Origin: Peribacillus sp044761665
GTDB lineage: Bacteria; Bacillota; Bacilli; Bacillales; DSM-1321
Length of the DNA stretch: 64,000 nucleotides
Assembly (NCBI RefSeq): GCF_044761665.1
Contig: NZ_JBIWCW010000009.1
Coordinates: 1-64,000 of the forward strand
Direction of reading: 5' to 3'
Shown here: piece after piece, positions 36,738-45,829 of the stretch
Layout: each line of letters opens with the position of its first letter
Position numbering within the stretch: position 1 is the first letter of the stretch
Translations under genes and position numbers: made by a program
Notes under the pieces: generated by a model
Told to the model about the DNA's origin: nothing
What the model saw: only the letters and a program-made list of their open reading frames with translations
The model's database searches: none

Positions 36738-37910
36738 TTACGGCTTCCTCCCATCTTCTTTGTCCAATTTCACCAAATATAAGTTACAAGGACCATTACG
36801 ATCGGATGTAAACAATATTTGTGTACCATCCCAGCTAAAGGTCGGGTGACAGTGTGTCTGTTGAGTATTCCAGCTAGTTTTATGAGTGCAAAGGGTTTCA
36901 ACGGATACTTTGTCTTCCTGTAAATGAATCAGTACGAGATCTTCCACTTCATCGCCCACTAATAGGGTGTTGTTTGGGTTACTATGATAATGATTGCAAT
37001 AAGAAGGCAAATCATACTGCTTTAAGATTGTCCCTTTTGGGTTTGATAACCCCACGAAAGGAATATCTTTTGTAGACTTCTCTAAAATGGTAGCTTGAGT
37101 TTTGTGAACCGTAATGGTTCCGTCATGACCTTTACGTCGATTATCAAAAAATATTAATCCATTGAATGTCCAAAATTCATGCCCGATGCAATCGTGTTCA
37201 CCTTGCCGATAAATCGGCGTTACGCTTTGCTTTTCGATATCAAGCACCCATATACGTTGTTGCACCAGATTCCAAGGTCCTTCATGACAAAACATCGCCA
37301 AATTACTATCTGTCGGAGAAAATTGGAAATGACCAAGCCAATGCGTATCTTCGAATATATTCTTTACATCCGTTCCATCTAAACGGATGAGTGTTATCCA
37401 ACTTTTTTTGGTAGCGAACATCGTTTCTTTAAAACCTGTATAATTCGCACCTCGAGCAATTGAAACATTTTCTGTCCGGATCAGCCCTATATTTTTCCTA
37501 TCAGGTGAGATATGGGGATGTCCTAATAAAACATCGTTTTTTTCTTCATAAAGTACGGTAATCTTACATGTTTGGTTATCCAACTTTTTTACTTGGTTTC
37601 CGGTAATATAAACGATGATATCGCTTTCTGGGGTTTTTGTATGATAGCTTGGTTCAATTCCGTTTGGTTCATCTGTTAATTGAATGATTCTTCCGGATTC
37701 AAGATTCATTTTAAAGAGATTATAAATGTAATTTTTTTTTGAGGAACGATCGGATAAAAAATAAATATACTCATCTTGTAAGGAAAAAGAATTATCCGTA
37801 AAATAGAAATGAAAATTATTGGATCCATCTCCAGTTAACTGAGAAACTTCCCTTCCAGTCTTTTCATCAGTGTATTGTTTAATTTCAGAGGGGAATTCAC
37901 TTCCAATCAC
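36738..37910 (-). CDS. ogl: Oligogalacturonate lyase (PL22)
   Basis: The 390-residue cytosolic lyase splits short oligogalacturonates, saturated or unsaturated, into unsaturated monomers. It has the family's seven-bladed propeller pattern: QLTGDGSNNFHFYFTDNSF, FLSDRSSKKNYIYNLFKMN, QLTDEPNGIEPSYH, GHPHISPDRK, HCHPTFSWDGTQILFTSDRNGPCNLYLV. The start GTG 37910 lies nine bases after GGAGG. A hairpin (37942..37974) separates it from the upstream binding-protein gene. Confidence 0.92.
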   Translation of the reverse strand: MIGSEFPSEIKQYTDEKTGREVSQLTGDGSNNFHFYFTDNSFSLQDEYIYFLSDRSSKKNYIYNLFKMNLESGRIIQLTDEPNGIEPSYHTKTPESDIIVYITGNQVKKLDNQTCKITVLYEEKNDVLLGHPHISPDRKNIGLIRTENVSIARGANYTGFKETMFATKKSWITLIRLDGTDVKNIFEDTHWLGHFQFSPTDSNLAMFCHEGPWNLVQQRIWVLDIEKQSVTPIYRQGEHDCIGHEFWTFNGLIFFDNRRKGHDGTITVHKTQATILEKSTKDIPFVGLSNPKGTILKQYDLPSYCNHYHSNPNNTLLVGDEVEDLVLIHLQEDKVSVETLCTHKTSWNTQQTHCHPTFSWDGTQILFTSDRNGPCNLYLVKLDKEDGRKP

Positions 37911-37941
37911 CGGGGCATTACCTCCTTTGAATTGTAAGGTA

Positions 37942-37974
37942 AAGCCGTCAAAACGTATTATTTCTTGACGGCTT
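37942..37974 (-). terminator. Intercistronic hairpin after the binding-protein gene
   Basis: On the minus strand AAGCCGTCAA pairs with TTGACGGCTT around a 13-base loop, directly after the binding-protein stop and before ogl. There is no strong T run, so partial termination or mRNA protection, giving more binding protein than enzymes, is likely. Confidence 0.7.
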
Positions 37975-37984
37975 CAATATTGTA

Positions 37985-39319
37985 TTATTTCTTGAAATGT
38001 TCATCATACTTCGCTTGAGCATCTTCAATCGCCTTAGCCCATTCATTCAAAAAATCTTCTATGGATATCTTATTGCTCATAACGGATTGCGTACCAGAAT
38101 CGACTACGGAATCCAAAATAGAGCGATATTCCGGGAGATAAAACGGCGGTTTATACAAAATGGTATCAGGATCATCATATACTTTGAATGCTGTTTGTAT
38201 ATGAGTTGAATTCTTAACCCATTCTTCATTTAAAACATCAGAATTTGTTGGGATTTGTCCGACTTTCTGGTTCCAATAGCTTTGACTTTCTTTTGTATTC
38301 AGGAAACTGGCAAACTTCCAGGCAGCGTCAGGATGTTTTGTATCTTTAAAAATACTAACAGCTATTGTATTGCCACCTTCAGCAACATATTTACCATCTG
38401 CAGTTTTCGGTAAAGGAATTGCTTGAAATTGATCAGGCTTTAAAGCTTCACTATGCTCACCGTAAGAGCCGATATTGTGCTGAACCATGGCGACTGCTCC
38501 TGTATCAAATCCTGCAATCATTTCTTTGTAGCTATTTGTGATATCACTCTTAGGTGTAAATTCCTTGTAGACAGCAAAATATTTTTTCAAGAACTCAACA
38601 TGCTCTTTGCTATTTATCGTACTCTTTCCATCCTTAATGTATTGTTCTTCTCCTGAATAGGCATACATTAAACGCTGTAATTGTAACGATCCTCCTGCGC
38701 CACCTCGGATTGTATACCCATAGCGGCCATTTTTCTTATCCGTTTGGTCTTTTATCGCTGTAAAGAATTCATCCCATGTTTCAGGGATTTTCGTTTTCTT
38801 TTCTGCAAACCAATCTGGTCGAACCCATAGAATATCTAAATTTTGTGTGTAAGGGATTCCATATAATTTGTGATCGTTGACCATTTCCTTATTAAAATCA
38901 ATGGCACTTTTATTGATTTTGTCTTTTTGGTCCCATTTGCTGAAATCCTCGTCTAATGGTAACAATGCTTCCCGCAATGCAAATTCAGGGAGCCAACTGG
39001 TTTGAACACTTCCGACATCTGGAGTGTCATTCGCTGCGATAGCTGCATCGTATTTTGTTTTCGCTGAATCTTTTGGGAGACCGACATATTCTACGGTAAT
39101 ATTAGGATTTTCTTTTTGAAAACGCTTAATCAATTCTTCCCAAATAGGCGTCCGTTGAGGGCCAGCGTTCTCGTCCCAAAAACTTATGGTCACTTTCTCA
39201 TTTGTATCATTTTTAGTATCATTAGAAGTTTTCTCACTTGTATCACCGCTACAGCCAGCCAGTAATAAGGTTGCCGCGATTGAAGAAGCTAGCGCCAATT
39301 TCCCAAACTTTCTTTTCAT
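37985..39319 (-). CDS. ABC transporter sugar-binding lipoprotein (pectin oligomers)
   Basis: The 444-residue family-1 solute-binding protein has a lipoprotein signal (LALASSIAATLLLAGC, lipid Cys at residue 23) and the fold's usual start (ITISFWDENAGPQRTPIWEELIKRFQKENPNITVEYV), GIPYTQNLDILWVRPDWF and DAAWKFASFLNTKESQSYW. Position between the two permeases and the lyase suggests oligogalacturonide binding. No ATPase gene is in the operon; a shared MsmX-type ATPase from elsewhere, as in B. subtilis, is the likely partner. ATG 39319 follows GGGGGAAA. Confidence 0.88.
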   Translation of the reverse strand: MKRKFGKLALASSIAATLLLAGCSGDTSEKTSNDTKNDTNEKVTISFWDENAGPQRTPIWEELIKRFQKENPNITVEYVGLPKDSAKTKYDAAIAANDTPDVGSVQTSWLPEFALREALLPLDEDFSKWDQKDKINKSAIDFNKEMVNDHKLYGIPYTQNLDILWVRPDWFAEKKTKIPETWDEFFTAIKDQTDKKNGRYGYTIRGGAGGSLQLQRLMYAYSGEEQYIKDGKSTINSKEHVEFLKKYFAVYKEFTPKSDITNSYKEMIAGFDTGAVAMVQHNIGSYGEHSEALKPDQFQAIPLPKTADGKYVAEGGNTIAVSIFKDTKHPDAAWKFASFLNTKESQSYWNQKVGQIPTNSDVLNEEWVKNSTHIQTAFKVYDDPDTILYKPPFYLPEYRSILDSVVDSGTQSVMSNKISIEDFLNEWAKAIEDAQAKYDEHFKK

Positions 39320-39349
39320 AGAATTTCCCCCTATCTCTTTTTTGTAAAT

Positions 39350-40180
39350 TCATCCTTTAACGGCTCCGCCCATTCCATTCACTAAGTATTTTTGAGCTAT
39401 AGAGAAAAGAATGACGGCTGGAATTAACGCAATAACACTACCCGCTGCCAATGCACCATAATTTATATTGAATTCACCCATCATATAACTTAAACCTACA
39501 GGAAGAGTAAAGCGGTCCTGCTGGTTGGTTAACATGAGCGCCAATAAGAACTCATTCCACGTATAAATGAAGGTGAAGACACTCGTTGCAACAATGCCCG
39601 GAATTAAAAGTGGAAAGACGACATGCCTAATCGTCTGTAATCTGTTACAGCCATCAATCATGGCTGCTTCTTCCAATTCTTTTGGAACATTAGAAATGAA
39701 TCCTGTCATCAGAACCGTTGTAAAGGGTATTTCAACCGCTGCATAGGTAATGATTAACGAGAGTGGATTACTTATTAGACCCATATGCTTAAAGATGATA
39801 AATAAAGGAATGATCAACATGGACCTCGGAATGAATTGTGTACATAATAACATTAGAAGGAAACCGCGCTTTCCTTTAAAACGATACCTACTTAAGGCAT
39901 ATCCGGAGATCGTCGAAATCAATAAAACGACGACTACGGTACTTATGCCAACTATCAAGCTATTTTTAAAATAAGTAGCAAAACCCACGTTCGTCCATGC
40001 TGATACAAAATTTTCTATCGTTGGAGAAGCCGGTATATAGTGCAGCGGGCGTTTTATTATATCTCCTTCCTTTTTAAAAGCCGTATTGATGGTCCAATAG
40101 AGAGGAAAGAGCGTAAAAACAAGTAGAGTAATGACTGGTAAATAAAATGTTAATAAACGATCAACCTTTTTTTGCTTCAT
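39350..40180 (-). CDS. ABC sugar permease 2 (MalG type)
   Basis: The 276-residue permease has six membrane segments and the EAA loop EEAAMIDGCNRLQTIRHVVFPLLIPG (about residues 183-208) that binds the ATPase. It pairs with the permease encoded just before it. ATG 40180 follows GAGAGGAT, one base after the previous gene's TAA; the longer frame from 40258 would overlap that gene and is not used. It imports sugar or uronate oligomers; specificity is inferred from the pectin genes around it. Confidence 0.88.
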   Translation of the reverse strand: MKQKKVDRLLTFYLPVITLLVFTLFPLYWTINTAFKKEGDIIKRPLHYIPASPTIENFVSAWTNVGFATYFKNSLIVGISTVVVVLLISTISGYALSRYRFKGKRGFLLMLLCTQFIPRSMLIIPLFIIFKHMGLISNPLSLIITYAAVEIPFTTVLMTGFISNVPKELEEAAMIDGCNRLQTIRHVVFPLLIPGIVATSVFTFIYTWNEFLLALMLTNQQDRFTLPVGLSYMMGEFNINYGALAAGSVIALIPAVILFSIAQKYLVNGMGGAVKG

Positions 40181-40181
40181 C

Positions 40182-41126
40182 TTAACTATCCTCTCTTTCA
40201 AATCTTGTGATTCGCAGATATATCGCTGCAAAGACAAGTAAGATGACGAAGGAAACAACAGTCAACGCAGAGCCATAACCGAAATTACTTCCGTGTACAG
40301 CCTGTTCTGCTATGTACATAGTTAGTGTGGTCGTTGAATGGGCTGGTCCTCCACCTGTTAGGTTGAATATCAAATCAACATTATTAAATTCCCAAATGAC
40401 CCGAAGAAGAGTAGTTAATATGATTGCTGTTTTTAACTGTGGAAGTGTTACATGCAAGAATGACTTCCAACGCCCAGCACCATCGACCTTCACGGCTTCA
40501 TATAGCTCATCCGGTATGCTTTGCAAAGCAGCTAATAGGGTTATCGCAAAAAACGGAATACCTCTCCATAGTTCCGCAATAATAACTGATATGAAGGCTG
40601 TGCTCTTATCAGAAAGCCATGCCCTGTTTTCGTTGATCAATCCTATTCGCATCAATATATCATTGAATACCCCCATATGCTCATTGTACATAAGGGACCA
40701 CATAACGGAGGCCAACACCCCTGAAATAGCCCAAGGGATAAATGCGGCTGCTCGTACCGCTCCTCTAAAACGGAACTTTTGATTTAGGAGCAATGCTATA
40801 CCAAGTCCAAATATTAATTGCAAGATAACTTGACTACCAACCCATTTCAACGAATTCCATAAACTTGGGATGAAGAGGGGATCTGCAGTAAAGATTTTTT
40901 TAAAGTTGTCAAACCCTGCAAAACTATTATAAAACGGTGCGGAAATATCATAGTTTTGCAGACTGTAATAAAACACAGTGGCAATTGGATAAAAGAGAAA
41001 AATACTAATCATCAAGGTGGCAGGAAGTAAAAATAAATACGGTAGCCATTTATCTAGTTTGAATTTTTGAGTTCGCTTTTTACTCTTTGTTACTGTCTTA
41101 AGATTAACCTCTTGTGAAACACTCAT
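40182..41126 (-). CDS. ABC sugar permease 1 (MalF/UgpA type), first gene of pectin operon
   Basis: The 314-residue membrane protein has a cytosolic start with basic residues, six membrane segments and the EAA loop DELYEAVKVDGAGRWKSFLHVTLPQLKTA near residue 225. It is the first gene of the pectin run; ATG 41126 lies after AAAGGAGGATG. The promoter and a CcpA site lie directly upstream. Confidence 0.9.
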   Translation of the reverse strand: MSVSQEVNLKTVTKSKKRTQKFKLDKWLPYLFLLPATLMISIFLFYPIATVFYYSLQNYDISAPFYNSFAGFDNFKKIFTADPLFIPSLWNSLKWVGSQVILQLIFGLGIALLLNQKFRFRGAVRAAAFIPWAISGVLASVMWSLMYNEHMGVFNDILMRIGLINENRAWLSDKSTAFISVIIAELWRGIPFFAITLLAALQSIPDELYEAVKVDGAGRWKSFLHVTLPQLKTAIILTTLLRVIWEFNNVDLIFNLTGGGPAHSTTTLTMYIAEQAVHGSNFGYGSALTVVSFVILLVFAAIYLRITRFEREDS

Positions 41127-41151
41127 AAAACATCCTCCTTTCTTGAATATA

Positions 41152-41157
41152 ATTATA
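41152..41157 (-). promoter_or_regulatory. Probable -10 box of the pectin operon
   Basis: TATAAT on the minus strand, about 26 bp upstream of the first permease ATG and 3 bp downstream of the cre site. No -35 box at the right spacing is certain. Confidence 0.5.
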
Positions 41158-41159
41158 AA

Positions 41160-41173
41160 AGAAAACGCTTACA
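41160..41173 (-). promoter_or_regulatory. cre (CcpA catabolite-repression site)
   Basis: TGTAAGCGTTTTCT on the minus strand fits the consensus TGWAARCGYTWNCW at every position. It lies just upstream of the TATAAT box, so CcpA bound here would block the promoter when glucose is present. Confidence 0.85.
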
Positions 41174-41179
41174 TATATA

Positions 41180-41675
41180 ATTCAAAATATTTAGGTAAAT
41201 GTTTAATATTTTACTCTCTTATATAAAAACTAAAATGAACGTATGATATCAAGAGATCTTTCCTTTACTGTCAAGGGTACTACAATTTAATCTAGTTCAA
41301 TCTTATAACCAGGAGTATAGGAACCTATCTCCCGAAACTAAAAGATAGAAGAACGTTAAGAGAACTTATAAGTGTTTTCGTCCAGTTAGAAAGAAAAAAG
41401 TGACCTGGAACTTAATCCTGCACTATGACCTTTTCGTTTTTTGTAGAAATCACCTGACACTTTAGTCCATGAAGTTTATAAAATACGAAAGGTAAAGCCA
41501 GTTGAATATGCTTTACCTCTGAATTTCTATAAAATGATGATAAACCCTTTATGCGCTTTAATGATCCGTGGTTTTTTGTTGAGTGAAGAAAAATATGAAA
41601 AAAATTATAGGCAGGGCTATTATAAATGCATTGTACCTCGAACTTTTTACGGTAGGTATATCTGTTAAAGACATT
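41180..41675. other. Intergenic region between pectin and molybdenum-enzyme loci
   Basis: No gene is seen. One hairpin (GGTAAAGC / GCTTTACC, 41491..41517) could end transcription of the molybdenum operon coming from the right, about 160 bp after the last stop. Confidence 0.45.
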
Positions 41676-42149
41676 TTACTCATTCCCTCTTAAAGTAGTT
41701 ACCATTTCTGGTGGAACGATGTAATACTTACTTACGACTTTATTGAAAAACTCATAATCTTCAATGGGCAATGCGGGTACAACTTCAGGGTAACCAAAAA
41801 TGGGGCCTGAAACATTAATGGAAAATTCACCAGATGTAATAAATGTGCCCGTAACATGTATGACGTTGTTAATCAGTAATATAGCCAAAATGATATCAAG
41901 TATATCGATAAAAAGATTTCCCGCCTCCACAGGATCCTTCCCTTCTAAACGATGTCCCCCAAAAAGGGGACCACCTAATGAAAGGCTAAATCTGGCTGGT
42001 CTAACAAATATACCAATAATTGTGATTTGTCCGGTCAATAATAGGATGGCTGTTGTAATTTCAATACTACGCTGAAAGGAGTGAATAACTGTTAAATTGG
42101 TATCCCTCTCACAGGAATTATTCAAAATCATCACTCCCCATGTAGGCAT
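41676..42149 (-). CDS. Hypothetical protein with two internal repeats
   Basis: The 157-residue protein consists of two similar halves: SIEITTAILLLTGQITIIGIFV then ARFSLSLGGPLFGG in the first, FIDILDIILAILLINNVIHVTGTFI then GEFSINVSGPIFGYP in the second. Each half has a hydrophobic strand-rich block and a F-S-x-x-x-G-P-x-F-G motif. I recognise no family. The start is uncertain: neither ATG 42149 nor ATG 42131 has a well-spaced ribosome site. It follows the 2Fe-2S subunit gene by about 30 bp and may be co-transcribed. Confidence 0.55.
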   Translation of the reverse strand: MPTWGVMILNNSCERDTNLTVIHSFQRSIEITTAILLLTGQITIIGIFVRPARFSLSLGGPLFGGHRLEGKDPVEAGNLFIDILDIILAILLINNVIHVTGTFITSGEFSINVSGPIFGYPEVVPALPIEDYEFFNKVVSKYYIVPPEMVTTLRGNE

Positions 42150-42178
42150 TTTATTCAGGTAAACAGAAATATGTCACT

Positions 42179-42661
42179 TCATTTATTGATTTTTATAGTG
42201 TCTATGGCGGAACGTATCGCTTCTTCAATTTCCTTATAACCAGTGCAACGACAAATATTCGAAGAAAGCCATGTTTTGATTTTCTCAGGACTGGGGTCGT
42301 TGTCATTAAGGAGTAAAGCCGTCCCATTCATTATAAATCCAGGTGTACAGTACCCGCATTGAAAAGCAAAATGTTCAACAAAAGCCCTTTGAATCGGGGT
42401 ATTGTTAAGACCTTCAATTGTAATAATTTCAGTATCAATCGCTTCAATAGCTAACAGTAGACATGATTTCATTGGTTGTTTGTTCATAATTACCGTACAA
42501 GCCCCACAATCGCCGTTTAAACATCCTGGCTTGGCTCCAGTAAAGCCGATTTTTCGTAGTACATCTAATAATAGATCTGAAGTCAGTATATCCCGCTCAT
42601 ACCTTTCTTGATTTATTTCTAAGGTAATTGTCTTTTTTTGATTCATAAGCTTCCTATTCAT
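42179..42661 (-). CDS. Molybdenum hydroxylase 2Fe-2S subunit (PucE/XdhC-small type)
   Basis: The 160-residue small subunit carries eight cysteines for two 2Fe-2S clusters: plant-type ferredoxin motif CLNGDCGACTV plus C in MKSC, then FQCGYCTPG and SSNICRCTGY. It moves electrons from the molybdenum centre to FAD. ATG 42661 is used (AGGGGGTG six bases upstream) and overlaps the end of the FAD-subunit gene. Xanthine/purine, aldehyde or CO-type substrates are possible for the complex. Confidence 0.9.
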   Translation of the reverse strand: MNRKLMNQKKTITLEINQERYERDILTSDLLLDVLRKIGFTGAKPGCLNGDCGACTVIMNKQPMKSCLLLAIEAIDTEIITIEGLNNTPIQRAFVEHFAFQCGYCTPGFIMNGTALLLNDNDPSPEKIKTWLSSNICRCTGYKEIEEAIRSAIDTIKINK

Positions 42662-43496
42662 GTTCTTCACCCCCTAAACGTGACAAAATAGCGGAGATTG
42701 TATTTTCTAATACAAATAGTCGATAGTCATTAGATCCTTCAATGTCGTTTAAAATTGGATTAGGCAAGTGCTCAAAAGAAGCTAAAACTCGATCTTTATA
42801 AGATAATTTCTGGTCATTAAGAATCTCTTCCATTGAAATTGAGCGGAAGGGATATGGACATACTCCACTGAAGGCAAACCGTAAATATCCGTCTTTTTTT
42901 AAGGAGGTCACAGTTAAAAGTGGATATCCTGTATCCCATTGTTTCCGTTTCTTTATACTAAGGTGTGGTGCATGGAGATACTCTTTTTCAATAATAATTT
43001 GAACTAGAAATTCCCCTTCTTCCAGTTGTAATTCTTTATGAAAGGTTTCACTGAGTAATAATTTTCTTATCCCTTTAGGTCCTGCGGTAATTATAGTACT
43101 ATCTGCTAATAAAAATGGAAGTACGGCCTCCCTATAAAAAATTCTTCCACAGATGTTTCCGCCGATTGTAATTTTATTTCTTGAAGTACAGTCTGCAACC
43201 TCATTAGTAGTATCCGTTAATAAGGGAAAAAGCTTCTTTGCTTCAAAAACACTCAAGCCCACAGTTGAACCAATAATGAGCTCATCGTTTCGAACTTCGA
43301 ATATCTTACATTCATTAATTCCTTTTAAATCAATGATCGCGTCGGCATATATTAGATTCAGTCGACCCAATGTTATGATCTCTGTTCCTCCACCATAATA
43401 CAAAGGAGTCTTCCCTTGTACTTTTAATGTTTGATATAGCTCTAATGCTTCTTGTATCGATTCTGGTTTATAATAAGCAAAGTTAAAGGGTAGCAT
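42654..43496 (-). CDS. Molybdenum hydroxylase FAD subunit
   Basis: The 280-residue medium subunit has the FAD-binding PCMH fold: FNFAYYKPESIQEALELY at the start, YYGGGTEIITLGR (FAD loop; the usual A/G-G-G-T pattern) and NKITIGGNICGRIFYREAVLPFLLADS (second FAD block, T-I-G-G-N). It then has the C-terminal CO-dehydrogenase flavoprotein domain. Overlaps with both neighbours (14 and 8 bp) show tight coupling. It fits PucC of the B. subtilis xanthine dehydrogenase. Confidence 0.88.
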   Translation of the reverse strand: MLPFNFAYYKPESIQEALELYQTLKVQGKTPLYYGGGTEIITLGRLNLIYADAIIDLKGINECKIFEVRNDELIIGSTVGLSVFEAKKLFPLLTDTTNEVADCTSRNKITIGGNICGRIFYREAVLPFLLADSTIITAGPKGIRKLLLSETFHKELQLEEGEFLVQIIIEKEYLHAPHLSIKKRKQWDTGYPLLTVTSLKKDGYLRFAFSGVCPYPFRSISMEEILNDQKLSYKDRVLASFEHLPNPILNDIEGSNDYRLFVLENTISAILSRLGGEEHE

Positions 43497-45816
43497 CCGC
43501 CTTGCCCCCCTTTTTCCCTTTCCAAATGAGTTCAGGAAGTAAGGGCAATTGATTCAAAGGTATGCCCGCAGCAAGAGATAGACAGTTACCTAAAGCAGCT
43601 GGCATCCCTAACAGGCCATGTTCACCAAGGCCTCTTGCTCCGTATGGGGCCTCTAGATGAGGGGTTTCTAAAAATTCACATATATATTCAGGGTTTTCAC
43701 CATATCTTAAAGGTCGATACGTCCTGAATTGCGGGTTAAGGACTCTGCCAACGTGATTAAAATAAAAAGTTTCACGACCAGCAAAGGCTAGCCCCATACT
43801 CATAGCACCCATTATTTGACCTTCTGCCGTTTTCTGGTTCAGTACTTTTCCTGCATCGATGACAGAAATTGCTCTTACTATTTTGTAGGTATATTCATGG
43901 GTATCATATTCAACTTCAATCCCTTGTACGCCTACGGTCCATTCAGGTCCTGGGTTACCTGCACCGGTTTCGGGATCTAATTTGGATATATGAGGAGTTA
44001 TATAATGTCCTCTACCGATGATTTGTCCTCCAATGGCATTTCCATTAGGATAGGTGTATCCATAAACTAGCTGTTTGTAAGGAATCCGAATTGTTGGATC
44101 ACCCCTGAGATATACCATTTCTTTACCTATTTCAATGTCTTCTATGGGAACTCCTAATACAATCGCAGCAAGTTTCTTTATTTGAAAGATTGCATCTTCG
44201 GCAGCTTGGATCGCTGCTCTTCCAGCCATAAACGTTCCACGACTAGCGACCGTCTTCCAATGTTCAGGCGTACTTTGTGTATGGACTTCCATCTGAACTT
44301 TCACACGATCGACTTCAATCTTCAATTTCTCAGATACAATCTGTGCCAACACCGTTTTCGTTCCAGTACCGATTTCTACTACTCCCGATATAAGGTTAAC
44401 GCTCCCATCAGGATTAAATGTTAAAATCACACCCGATCCTGCGTTTGTATCAATCGTGGAATTTTTCCATACGCAAGCAATTCCCTTCGCCGTTATTATT
44501 CTGTCATTTTTTCTAATGAACTGTCCTTCTCCCCAATTCATTTTTTCCTTCAGCACATTTATACATTCAGGAAGATTTCCTACCGTACTTGAATTCAACG
44601 TAACTTGAGTTGGAGTAGAATGTCCAGGGAGTATCGCATTCTTTTCACGGAGTTCAAGTGGATCCATGCCAAGTTTTTTAGAGAGAGAATCCATGGTCCG
44701 TTCAAAAGCAAACAAAACTTCTGCATGGGCAAAGCCTCGATAGGGAGAGGCATATGGGTGATTTGTATACATACAGAGAGAATCACACCAAACATTTTCA
44801 ATATGGTAGGGACCTGTGCAATCCACTGCTCCAGCACGACTAAGGTCTGTAGCTTTGTCAGCATACGCTCCACCATCCCAGAGATAAGTCAATTCCGCGA
44901 CTTTAAGCAAACCGGATTGTGTGCATCCTAATTTCACTGTCGCGTCTAACCCTATATGACAAGGTGATGTCATCATGTCCTCTTCACGACTGTTTTCCAC
45001 CTTTACCAACTTTCCACCGACGGATTTAGAAGCGATATAAGCTAATAGCTCAAGTTGTACCGAGGCTTTACCACCGAATGCTCCACCAACCAAAGGAGTA
45101 TGTACGACGACGTTTCCGACTTCAACCCCAAAGTAATCACTTATCAACCGCTTGATCATGAATGGAGCTTGTGAAGAAGAAGTGATGGTGACTTTCTGAT
45201 TTGCATGAATTTCTGCCAATGAACATCTTGTTTCCATAGCAGCGTGATCAGAAGGGGAAAAAGAGAACTTCTCTTCTATAATAATATCGCTCTCACGCCA
45301 CCCACTCTCTTTATCTCCTTTTCTAATTTTTGTACGATTGGCTATATTAGTTCCTGGTTCAGGATATACTTCGGATATTTTGGTATATGTACCTAAATGT
45401 GTGTGGAGGAGAGGAGATGAAGGATTTAAACTTTCTGTTGGAGAATTGACAACAGGTAATGGTTCATAAACCACTTTTATTTGATCAGCGGCCATCCTTG
45501 CTTGCTTAGGTGTGTTTGCAACTACAAGTGCGACAACTTCCCCGTGATAGCGAACCTTATCTTGAGCTATGGGATAACGATCTCTAATCTCTTCTCCTGT
45601 TAGCGGTAGATTTCCGCCGGTAATGATTGCACGTACGCCTACACACTTTTCAGCCTTCGTAATGTCAATCTTTCTAATAAGTGCATGAGCATAAGGACTA
45701 ATTACCTTTTTAACGGAAAGGATGTTTGCCTCATGATGATCTCCTGTATACATGGCTTTACCGGTCACCTTATCCCAAGCATCTTTACGAATCACACCAT
45801 TGCCTATGATATCCAT
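43483..45816 (-). CDS. Molybdenum hydroxylase large (Mo-cofactor) subunit
   Basis: The 777-residue catalytic subunit belongs to the xanthine dehydrogenase/aldehyde oxidase family. Blocks: DAWDKVTGKAMYTGDH at the start, VHTPLVGGAFGGK near residue 247 (cofactor contact), YRGFAHAEVLFAFERTMD, GVVEIGTGTKTVLAQI, and APYGARGLGEHGLLG near residue 735 with the catalytic Glu. These fit a purine/heterocycle hydroxylase like PucD rather than the CO dehydrogenase loop, but the substrate is not certain. Start ATG 45816 follows GAGGGGAT. Confidence 0.9.
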   Translation of the reverse strand: MDIIGNGVIRKDAWDKVTGKAMYTGDHHEANILSVKKVISPYAHALIRKIDITKAEKCVGVRAIITGGNLPLTGEEIRDRYPIAQDKVRYHGEVVALVVANTPKQARMAADQIKVVYEPLPVVNSPTESLNPSSPLLHTHLGTYTKISEVYPEPGTNIANRTKIRKGDKESGWRESDIIIEEKFSFSPSDHAAMETRCSLAEIHANQKVTITSSSQAPFMIKRLISDYFGVEVGNVVVHTPLVGGAFGGKASVQLELLAYIASKSVGGKLVKVENSREEDMMTSPCHIGLDATVKLGCTQSGLLKVAELTYLWDGGAYADKATDLSRAGAVDCTGPYHIENVWCDSLCMYTNHPYASPYRGFAHAEVLFAFERTMDSLSKKLGMDPLELREKNAILPGHSTPTQVTLNSSTVGNLPECINVLKEKMNWGEGQFIRKNDRIITAKGIACVWKNSTIDTNAGSGVILTFNPDGSVNLISGVVEIGTGTKTVLAQIVSEKLKIEVDRVKVQMEVHTQSTPEHWKTVASRGTFMAGRAAIQAAEDAIFQIKKLAAIVLGVPIEDIEIGKEMVYLRGDPTIRIPYKQLVYGYTYPNGNAIGGQIIGRGHYITPHISKLDPETGAGNPGPEWTVGVQGIEVEYDTHEYTYKIVRAISVIDAGKVLNQKTAEGQIMGAMSMGLAFAGRETFYFNHVGRVLNPQFRTYRPLRYGENPEYICEFLETPHLEAPYGARGLGEHGLLGMPAALGNCLSLAAGIPLNQLPLLPELIWKGKKGGKADATL

Positions 45817-45829
45817 GAAAATCCCCTCA

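Noticed and set aside
41401..41470. Riboswitch or T-box leader before the pectin or molybdenum operons
   Set aside because: I looked for conserved T-box (TGGNACC) and purine or other riboswitch cores upstream of the operons and found none.
41174..42075. Plus-strand open frames opposite the molybdenum operon and pectin genes
   Set aside because: They are antisense to well-supported genes and have no ribosome sites or conserved motifs.
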